Below, in pieces: positions 48,668 to 57,916 of a DNA stretch of 64,000 nt. Made by a program: the position numbers and the translations under genes. Location: NCBI GenBank assembly GCA_001179505.1, contig CDMY01000366.1, positions 2,626-66,625 on the forward strand, written 5' to 3'. Each line of letters opens with the position of its first letter. Position 1 is the stretch's first letter. This DNA is from Vitrella brassicaformis. Taxonomy: Eukaryota > Sar > Vitrellaceae. The notes under the pieces are model-generated. The model did not search any database, had not been told where the DNA came from, and saw nothing but the letters and a program-made list of their open reading frames with translations.

Positions 48668-50866
48668 ATGATGCAGAGGGTTTGTTCAGGAGCCCTTGGC
48701 GGCCCAGCAGCAGTGTGTTGCCGGCCCTGCCGGCTTGTGATTGTTGAGCAGCAGCGGTGCAAAGCAGGATGGGCGAGCAGCCAGGGCATGACGCCAGGCA
48801 AGTCATGTCATCAAGTCAAGGGACGGAGGGAGGGAGGGAGGGAGGCCATTGACACGTCACGTCCTCACATTGCCTGGCATGCAAGTCACTCACTGCTGTG
48901 CTCTGCTGTGTGTTGCCTGCCTGCCTGGCTGCAGGGAAGGGTCCTGGTCCCCGGCAGCCGGCGAGTGGGTTGCTAGGTCGGCTGGCGGGTAACCTTCAGC
49001 GTACGGCTGCCGCTAGGAGGGCGGCTGCCCGTAGTCATCCGGAGGGCAGGGCCCGTGGGATAGACACCCGCAGTGTCCTCAATGCGCCCTTCAGGGCGAT
49101 GGGGGAGTTCTTTGGCGACGTGACGGAGAAGGGCGTCGGGGAGGCCGCCATGGACAGGTTCAGGGGGTCACGAGAAGAGCGGCAGGAGAGAAGGCTACAG
49201 ACCATGTACAGATTCCAGAATGAGCAACTCATGAAAACCGAGGTACGTGACCGGGGCAGGCAAGGCTGGGAGGCAGGCAGGCCAAGCCAAGCCAAGCCAC
49301 CGGTGTGATGTCGGATGTGACGTGCACGCACGTATATATAGGGCAAGTACACCCTACGAGAGCATCTCCGTTCTAAGCGGGTGAGTGAGGCGGCTTCTGT
49401 TGGTTGGCCAGTTCGGGGCGCCAGGGCAGGCGCTGACTCAATGCATTCATTGCCTGGCCTGGCCTGTCCTGTCTGGCTGCCGTGTTGTGTTGATGTGTGT
49501 CTGTGTCTGTGTGTTGTCTGTGTGTGTGTGTGTATGATGTGTAGGCATACGCTGAGAAGATGCGTTTCATCGGTCCGATGGCGGGGGTCATGTCCTTTCT
49601 CGGCAAAGTACCCGGCACGGAAAGGACACTCAAGGAACGTACGTACGTCAGTCAGTCAGTCAGCATTGCAGTCATCCACTCACACACACGTAAATACATA
49701 CAGTCGTGGTGTGGTGTACTGTGTTGTGTTGTGCGCAGTTGATGTGTTGGAGTCGTTGACTCAGGATGAGCTGGACCAGGCGAGCGCCAAGACCATCAAC
49801 ATGCACACACGCAAACTCATCGCTGAGATCGCCAATGTGTGTACGCCGCCACCGCTCACGCTACGTTGAATGAATGACTAATCAACGTACCTCCCCACTC
49901 CACGGGCACTCACCCCTCCTTTGTGTGCGTGTGCGTGTGTGGGTGTGTGGGTGTGCCAGGTAGATTTGAATTTCGTCAAGCAGTGTCTGCTGGACTTTGA
50001 GGTGTTGCGGACGGACCGGACGTGGCTCTTCCGGCGGCAGATGATGGGCAAGAAGCTGCCAGAGACCACAGACGAGAGAGAATTCCTCGCATCATGGGAC
50101 AGACCTTTACGTACGTACGCACTAAGGGAGGCACGGGCGTCTAATGGATAGATGGACGGATGGGTAGCTGCTGATCGGTGTACTGTACACTGGCGCGTGT
50201 GCGTGTGTGTGGTTGTGTCAGATTACCCGATGCGTGGGATGGAGGTAAAGGAAATGCTCAAACGAATGGACAAGAAACGCAAATACACATTTCCAAGGTA
50301 GGTACCACCTACTGCACTAGACTACTCGTGGGTGGGGTAACACAGAAGGAAGAGCAAGGACACACAGACAACACAGCGAGCACATGTCTCTGGGCGTGGT
50401 GTGTGCCTGTCAGGCGCAAGTCATGGATATGGCTCCGACACCGATCGACGTAAGACAGACAGACAGACACAAATGATGACAACCAAAGCGCACATTGTAC
50501 ACTTTCATGAAGGAATGGGCCGATCGGCCGACCGATCGATGTGTGTGTGTGTGTCGTTGATTTGTGTTGTGTGTGGTGTGCAGTGGGTTCTCTCGTTGGG
50601 CGACTCAGCCGAACACCAAGAGGTACCCCGCCATCTACTACGCCTCAGCTCTGCGCAAGCGATGGACCCCCAGATACCACATGTACCTCAGGTGGGTGTG
50701 GTGTGCAAACACACCTACCTGCATACGACAGACATACAGACAAACGCCCCTGCCTGACACACCTCCAACCTTGATTTGTTTGTATCTTGATTTGATGTGT
50801 CTGATGATTGATTGTCCAACATCCATCCCAACCAGGAACAACCCGCCGAAGATCAAAGAAAGATGA
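48668..50866 (+). CDS. Stand-alone SRP54 M-domain-like protein, probably organellar
   Basis: Ten in-phase exons: 48668-48797, 48935-49242, 49342-49380, 49545-49638, 49739-49836, 49960-50110, 50222-50297, 50414-50449, 50584-50691, 50836-50866; 356 residues. The N terminus is Arg/Ala-rich, free of early acidic residues (presequence-like). The middle follows an Ffh/SRP54 M domain: a helix with IGPMAGVMSFLGKVPG, matching the M-domain GP...MIPG segment, then LTQDELDQASAKTI, then the helix-turn-helix RKLIAEIANVDLNFVKQCL with DFEVLRTDRTWLFRRQMMGK. In true SRP54 that helix pair contacts SRP RNA. No N or G (GTPase) domain is encoded. The C terminus is basic and aromatic (RYPAIYYASALRKRWTPRYH), reminiscent of mitoribosomal proteins. 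The first intron begins with GC. The start may instead be ATG 48788. Function unknown; organellar ribosome association is a guess. Confidence 0.7.
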
Positions 50867-51557
50867 AGGAAGCGAAGCAAGGAGGGCCGAGGGCTGGATT
50901 GATCATATATTAATATTCATGGATAGGTAGGTAGAGAGATAGATGTACAGTAAGTAGACTGACTTAGGCAGGAGGGAGGGGGGGGGGATGTGTGTGCAGA
51001 TGGATGGATGTAGAGTGAGGAAGGGACGATGGCTGGGGTTTGTGTCTGTCGTTGGTGCACACGTGTGATTGTCGGAGTGGTGCTGGTAGATTGATTGCGA
51101 TGCATTGCATTGTCACTAGCTGGGTGATGGACTGATGTTCATTGACTGATTGATTCATTATTACGTATATCAGTTAGTTCACTGGCTAACTAAGGGCTCT
51201 GCTCTAACACCATCGGCCAATCGGTGGGTGAAACCGTCTGGACAGCCACACACATCCGGCCATCCATCCGTCCGTCCAGCCTCACTCACAGCACACCACG
51301 ACACGACACGACCCCCACATGCATTGCAATGCATTCGTTCGCACACGTGTGCACGTCAGTCACAATCAATGGATGTGCGGGCGGGCGGGACGGCGGGCGG
51401 CAGTATGTATCTTCTCACTCACTTACAGGCTGACTGACTGACTGACTTTGTCTCTTGTCTGGTCTCTGTCTGGCGAAATATATATGTCTGTATGGTGTCT
51501 GTATGGTAGGCAGATGGTAGATGTGTTTGTGTGTGTGTGTTTCCTCTCTCTCCTTGA
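50867..51557. other. Convergent intergenic spacer
   Basis: Spacer between the M-domain gene and the PKA regulatory gene, both ending here. Contains TAGG, GGAT and GACT short tandems and a G run near 50978-50987. No gene supported. Confidence 0.6.
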
Positions 51558-53769
51558 TTATTCGTATCTGGCAGTGTTTCTCTTGAGGATGTCTTCGAGG
51601 TTGCCCAGCAGGCGCTTAAACGAACGCCTGTCCAACGCTGCCACCTGTGCACACACCAAAGGCAGCAAACAAAGGGCATACACACAGACGCACTCACTCT
51701 TCGTCTCCCCCCGTCCCCCCTCCCCCTCCTCCCTCCCCTGTCTGTCTGCCTGCCTTCCTACCCGCAGGTCTGATTTGGCGATGACGTTGGCGGCTCGCGG
51801 CTCGTTCTTGAGCAGCGCCAACTCGCCGAAATAGTCCCCCGAACCAAACTGCATCACCTGCACAGCACAGCAAGGCACAAAGACAGAGGCAGCAGACGGT
51901 GGTCCGCATGCAGTGAGTGAAAATGGAGTGCGTGGCTGGTATCGGTATGTATGGGGCCCCTCTTGTGTTGGACTGTGTCATTCATGTGACTGACCTCCTG
52001 CGGGCTTTGGCCCTGCACAAACGACTTGGTGGCCACGGCCTTGCCCTCCTCTACACCCACACACACACAGAATACATACAAACATACGCACAACACAACC
52101 CATCTCTATCCATATGATATCAATACGTATCGTATCCCCCCAGCGTCGACGTCATGTGGAATCAATCAGCGAGGGGGGTATGTTATGTATGTGAGATGGT
52201 ATGTATGTGGCCACCTTACTTACCGACGATGTAGAATTTGTCCCCGGGCTCGCCCTGGGACACTATCACGTCACCGTCCTGACCACACACACACCACATA
52301 TTGTCCATCCTTCCCATGTCTCTGTGTCGTCCATGAAGGTCATGGCGGTAGGCCTGCACTAGCACCCCTTTCTGCGTACGTACTTTGTAAGTTTCGGTTT
52401 TGAGTGCGTCTGCGATTTTGGATCGTTCGTATGCGTCCATGGACTCGAGGAGGGGGACCTTCTTAAGGAAGCCCTCATACAGCTCGCGCTTCTTGCTCGC
52501 AGCCTCCTTGACGATGTGGTTGAAACTCTCACGGTCCAGCTGCCACAACACACAGCTGGGGACCGACCATCATACACGTGAACGCCACACACATACACGT
52601 GAGACATGTGTGTGTATGTGTGTGTCTGTCTGTCTCCCTCCCTCCCTCCCTCCCTCCCTGGTTCCTCCCTTCCTGTTTTGTGTGTGTGTATGTGACATAC
52701 TTGTCTCTGGCGTTGACCGAGGCAGCGCGTGGGCAGTTGTAGAGGAGTGCGAGTTCGCCAAACGCATCGCCCGACTGGCAGACCTTGACCAGCTTCTCGT
52801 CGTCCTCGCCGGGGAACTTCTTGTAGCAGTCGATGGTGCCGCTCTCAACCACAAACAAACAGTCGCCGTCGTCTCCCTGCTGGATGATACGCGTACCTGC
52901 TGACACCACCTAAACACACATCCACACACACAGACACACAGACAGACAGACGGACAGGCAGGTGCATGTCTCGCTTGGCATCTGGCCGGCTGGCTGGTGT
53001 ATGTGTGTGTGTGCGATGCAAAACAGCCGACTGACCTTTTCCTGCATGGCATCGATGACGGTTTTCATGTCTTTTTCCTCTAGGTTTCTGAAGAGGAATG
53101 ACTGCTCGAGTACAGCCTGGATGCGGGCCTTCTGGTCGTCGCCCTTCTGGTAGACGGGCGCCACGAATGCCTTCTTCTGGTTCCACTTGCCGTAGGCCTC
53201 GGCGCTGACCGACTGGCGGGGCCCGCGAGACGCGTACGCCTTCGGGGGCATCGCGGGCATCTCCTCAACCGTGTCCTCATCCTCCTCGTCCTACAGAGAC
53301 AGACAGACATACGCCAAGAATCAATGAGTGACATGACAACCGCACACAGACAGACAGAAAAACAACAACACAGCGATAAATGGAGCTCTGGATGGTTGCT
53401 CGCTCATTCGGTGTGTCAAGTGGGTGAGTGCCACCTGACCTCATCGTCCTCATCGTCTTCCTCGTGGTGTTCGTCCTCCTCGGGCGGCGCCTTGATGCCG
53501 CACTTGGCCTCCAAGTCGCGGATGTACTCCTTGAGTCGGCCTATCTCCTCCTGCAGGACTCCCTCATTGACAGAGCTACGGTGCTGGGGTGGGCCCATGG
53601 TGGCCCCAGCCATACCCCCAGGGGCTGGCAACTTGGCCTCCTTGCACAGCCACGACACCATGTACGGCGCGGGGTCATCCGGCTTGTCCAGCAACAGCTG
53701 GGTCACCAACGCCTCCAGCAACGGGTTGATTTTGCTCTGGATGTAGTCCTGGTGCTCTGCCGCACTCAT
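51558..53769 (-). CDS. PKAR: cAMP-dependent protein kinase regulatory subunit
   Basis: Binds and inhibits the PKA catalytic subunit and releases it on cyclic-nucleotide binding. Eight in-phase exons: 53440-53769, 53036-53290, 52701-52909, 52384-52555, 52224-52278, 51995-52050, 51762-51857, 51558-51644; 419 residues. The N terminus is a RIIa/DPY-30-type docking helix pair (KINPLLEALVTQLLLDKPDD), then an acidic linker. The inhibitor segment is SRGPRQSVSAEAYG: Ser at the P site, Arg at P-2, but Pro where the usual P-3 Arg would be. Two cyclic-nucleotide-binding domains follow, each with an intact phosphate-binding cassette (FGELALLYNCPRAASV and FGELALLKNEPRAANV, with the Glu and Arg that hold the nucleotide). 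Cyclic GMP specificity is less likely because the PKG-type Thr/Ser after the Arg is absent. Ends at TAA. Confidence 0.92.
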
Positions 53770-53987
53770 CCTGACTCACCAAAGGCGGAGATTCCGGTCA
53801 CCAGACGCCCACCCTGCTGCCGCCGGTTTTTCGCTGAAGATTGGGGCCCACCGCCGTTGGGGGCCAACGAAAGGTCGGCGAATCGGTGCGATCGAATGGA
53901 TTTGGTTTTGACCGTTGACCATACGTCCATATGTCTCATTGGGCATACGGTTAGTCGGCCCGTTGTTGTGCAATACTATGTGTGTGT

Positions 53988-56900
53988 TCACTGGCTGGCG
54001 TGGTGATACGTGCCAGCCTCGAGTTGCTGGATGACGGCCTTCTTACGCAGGAGCATCTCCACATTGTACCGCAACCTCTCATCAAAGGGCAGCGAGTCTG
54101 AAGCCACCCGCCGCAGACGAGAGGAAAGGAAGGACACCACACACACAGAGGGCTCATGAACAGGCGCTGCTGGCCGGATCTGTCTGGCTGTCTGTCTGGA
54201 AATGTGAGGGAGTGGCTGAGACCGACCATATCTGGCGTTGATGAAGTCGACCATGAGTTTCCTCGTGAAGACGTTGCAGGCCTCCACACGAGTTGGGTCG
54301 AATCGAGCCACCAGCAGATTCACATCGAGCAAACCCTGGACACGACACCATTCCACCACCCAATCAATCAATACGTACGCGCACAGTTTCACTCGTGTGT
54401 GTGTGAGAGGGCGTGTGGTCTGTCTGCATCTGTCAGTCATACAAGGAGGACGGGGTGGGAGAGGCCCAGGATGTCCTGGTAGAGGAGATGGGACCTGGCA
54501 CACAGGTGCCGGATGCTCTCACACAACTACATACATCCCATCCATCCGCACATAGACAGACAGACAGACAGACAAAGAGAGAGACCAGCCATACATAACA
54601 ACATACATACATACCAACCAACATACATACGGTTCGTTCGTGTCCGCACGCGTGTACAGCCGCCTGACTGACTGACTGACTGACCATCACTTCGAATTGC
54701 ACACGTGAGAGTGACCCCCGCAGCGGCTGCATGATGGGCAGGCTGAGGAACTCGTTCATGCGCCACTCAAACTCGAGCACGTCCTGCACGCACTCACACA
54801 CACACACACACACGTGTAGGGTAGGGAACCAACAGCAATAGATCATTCATTCAGCCCACCCACCGACCCCCCGCCCCGCCTGTGTGTGGTGGCTGGGCTG
54901 GCTGACCTTGGCGAGTGTGTTTCTGTGTATGCGTTGCAGCCACTCCTTTCTGTACAGGTGTCTCTTCCGCTCCCGCCTGTCGGCCATCGTGAACATTCGG
55001 GGGCCCACCTCCTCGTCATCGACCATCTTGGGGTCCAGGTTGCTCTTATCGACGTTCCCATGCTCGTCGGTCTGCACCCAGCCATCGCAACACCGCGCTT
55101 CGCACGCACCCGGCTGGTCACATCCGTCCATTGACTGCTACCTTATGGTCAGGGAGTATCCTGTACAGGTCGGTCTCCAAATGGCTCTGGTCAGCCGCCA
55201 GCTTGCTGCAGTGCACCCACCCATATCATACAGTAAGCATAAATCATGCATGGGTGCAGGAAGGCCCGGGGTCGATATCTATTTACTTGAATATTCGCTT
55301 GAGCTGGTCGACGTTGCCGCCGACGAGTGTCCAGACGGCATCGAACTGCTCCTCGCGCTCAAACAAACGGGGTATCATAATGGACCTGACAGACACGTCT
55401 CACACACACACACACACACCCAATGACGGACGCATTCATACATATGATGCGGTAGGTGGATTGGATTGCTGGTGCGTCTGGTTGTGTGTCTGGCTCACTT
55501 GGCCATTTCCATGTCGAAGGGTTCCACTTCACACACCTCCATCTTCTTGCTGGACGGCCAGGCTGTACGTGGTCCATCATCCCCCTTGTCGCCACCGGAT
55601 GACATGTGCGAGGTGGCGTTGACCAGCGCAAGCGAGTCGCTCGTCTCAAACAGCAAGTGGAAAGTGCCACTGGCAGAACCCGCCGCCGGCTTCCGGCCGC
55701 CTGTGGTGGTGGGCCCGCTGCTGGTGTTGCTGGTGTTGCTGCTATTGTTGTGGCAGATGTCATCTCGTGTTTGCTGCAGGGCTCTGACGAAGTTGGGCCC
55801 CTGCTGGTCCTGGTGCAGGAAGGGCGACCGAAACAGAGCTGCCGCGTTCTGAACTATCACACTCACTGGCACCTGCAGACAGACAGACAGACAGACGTGC
55901 GTGGGAATGACACACACACACCACAAGGCCCCAGCCTCAGCCAGCCAGTAAGGTGCTCACCCCCTGGACTGTCTTGATGTAATCGAGAACGGCGAACAGG
56001 TACCTCATGACCTGAGGAAGTGCAACGAGAGCAACAAAGGGATACACAAGACAGACAGTGGGGCTGGGCGAGGGACCCGTGGCTCTCCCTCCCTCCCTCC
56101 CTCCCTCCGTCCCCCCGGATGAACCTGGAGGCTCTTGTTCAGGTATGTATCTGGGGCAGGCCGGCTGCCTTTGGCTGCTGCTGCCGCGTAGCCGCCCTCA
56201 GCGAGGGTGCGGAGGATGAATATGCTGCTGGTGAATGGGGAGGGGTCGGGGAGGGCACCGACGACAGCAGGGTAGTGCTGCTGGATGAACGACACCATCT
56301 CAGCCCATGACTGACCACTGAATGCACCCTGGACGGACACACGGATCCATGAGTGCAGGCAGTTGCAAACAAGCGAGCGGCAGTGGCGTCCCGTGCACAT
56401 ACATACACCTGCTGACCGAATCGATGACTTGGATGAATTGTCTGCAGCCTGTCGCCTGCTGCGTCGTGAGGGCCGCACTCGCCCCCCCTGGCAGAGACAC
56501 AGACACCATGTTCGTTCGCCTGAGTGACTGCAAGCAAGGCGGTGCCTACTCGCTGTGTTGATGAGTTGCTCGAGGAGGGCCTTGACGGCTTGGGGGAAGT
56601 GGGGGTCGTGTCGACACACTGCATCGTACACCCAATCGCTGCAGTGCACACACACAAATGCAAAGAAGGGCAGGAAGCACCTGACTGAGTTGTTTGTTGC
56701 CTTTCTGTCTGAGTAGCTTAGCTGTTCATTGAGTACACTACCTACCATGCCTCCAGTCCATCGGTCTTTCTGAAGGTGTGTTGCAGCTGTGCCGCGATGG
56801 ACCTCTCAAGCGTGTCGAAGAAGGCCTGTCAGTCAGACCGTCCCACATGCGTCACTCACTGCTCATCCATTCAGTCCTGGCACGGCACGCCACACTTACC

Positions 56901-57759
56901 CTGAAGTTCTTGTCCGCATGGGGCGCACAGTCGAATGTGATGACCTGAACGAACGAATGAATGGACCACACAGCACAGCAGCAAACACAGAGAACAGGTC
57001 AAGCAGGTGTGTACCAAGGCAGAGGCAGGCAGGCACGTATCACTCACGAGTGGTGTCTTGTTGAGCGGGGGTATGGGTGTGTTGGTGCCTGGCAGTGCGT
57101 TGGGCACCCATGACTGGGAGGGGGCCGTGATGCTCTTGATGGCGTAGTCTATCGCCCACTTCTTGCCGCAACCCTGCGGACCAACCAACCACATGCACCC
57201 TGGTGGACCACTCACACACAGAGACCCACGAATGACGAATGAATGGATGGATGGCTCGGCCTGTGCTATGTGTGACGCTTTGCTCGAGACCCTGCGTATG
57301 CCGGTCTGTCTGTCTGTCTGTCTGTCTGTTCTGTCTGACCTGGTCCTGTGGTCCTGTTGGTGATGAAGAGGTACAGTTTGGTCAGAAGGGTCTTTCTCAG
57401 CACTCGCGGCCAGGCGTCCATCGGCAGCTCGTACACACCAGCCATCGCAGGGATGGGACCTGACGCGCGCACAGACATCCGCACAGTGCAAGGCAATCAG
57501 TGAAAACAACACAAGCATCTCCCTCCGCGTGTAGGGGTGTGTGTGTGTGTGTGTGTGTGTGTGACCTGGCTGCCCATGGACTGCAGCTGTGTTGGCCCTC
57601 GCTGCTGACGAGAACCTTCGGCTGCTCAGGTGTCCGCATGATGGCAGCACAAAAACCCTGACACCACCAGAGCCAACTATGAGTCGCACTCAAAGATCTG
57701 TGTCGTTTCACTCCTGACCTGCAACGGCAATCCAATTTCCTTGTCGGTAGCTGCGCCAT
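53988..57759 (-). CDS. P-loop ATPase-like protein, probably mitochondrial, unknown function
   Basis: Eighteen exons in consistent phase, about 680 residues; first exons 57719-57759, 57566-57657, 57340-57459, 57048-57199, then 56900-56944, 56746-56825, 56550-56638, 56417-56487, 56125-56328, 55961-56011, 55499-55872, 55287-55385, 55142-55205, 54907-55071, 54691-54783, 54443-54526, 54227-54335, 53988-54097. The N terminus is presequence-like with a probable cleavage area (SSRRFSSAARANT). Walker A is GPQGCGKKWA near residues 87-97. Later come VSVIVQNAAALFRS, at the position of Walker B but with Asn and Ala in place of the acidic pair, a sensor-like FHLLFETSDSLALVNA, and RLFEREEQFDAVWTLVGGN, typical of STAND/archaeal-type ATPases. 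The C-terminal third is helical and charged. The donor at 55142 could pair with a nearer acceptor. No close family was recognised. Confidence 0.7.
57537..57562. repeat. (GT)n dinucleotide repeat
   Basis: About 13 GT units in an intron of the P-loop ATPase gene, next to that gene's second-exon donor on the minus strand. One of many (TG)n or (CA)n tracts abutting splice sites here. Confidence 0.9.
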
Positions 57760-57916
57760 CGCACCCTTCCTTTCCCGGTGCTTTGAAACCTCACAGGGTT
57801 TAGGGTCTAGGGTTTATCAAACCCTAGGGTTTATCAAACCCTAGACCCTTAAACCCTACACCCGAAAAACCCTACCGAAAAACCCTACCGGTAGTGAGGG
57901 CGTGGTGCACTGAGCA
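57760..57916. promoter_or_regulatory. Divergent promoter with palindromic telomere-like repeats
   Basis: A 157-bp spacer between two start codons. It holds two tandem 17-nt copies of AGGGTTTATCAAACCCT (57809-57825 and 57826-57842), each an inverted repeat of AGGGTTT. These are flanked by TTTAGGG, TCTAGGG, CCCTAGACCC, TTAAACCCTA and two AAAAACCCTACCG copies to about 57890. The words match plant-type telomere repeat and the plant telo-box. A shared cis-regulatory element is inferred. Confidence 0.7.
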
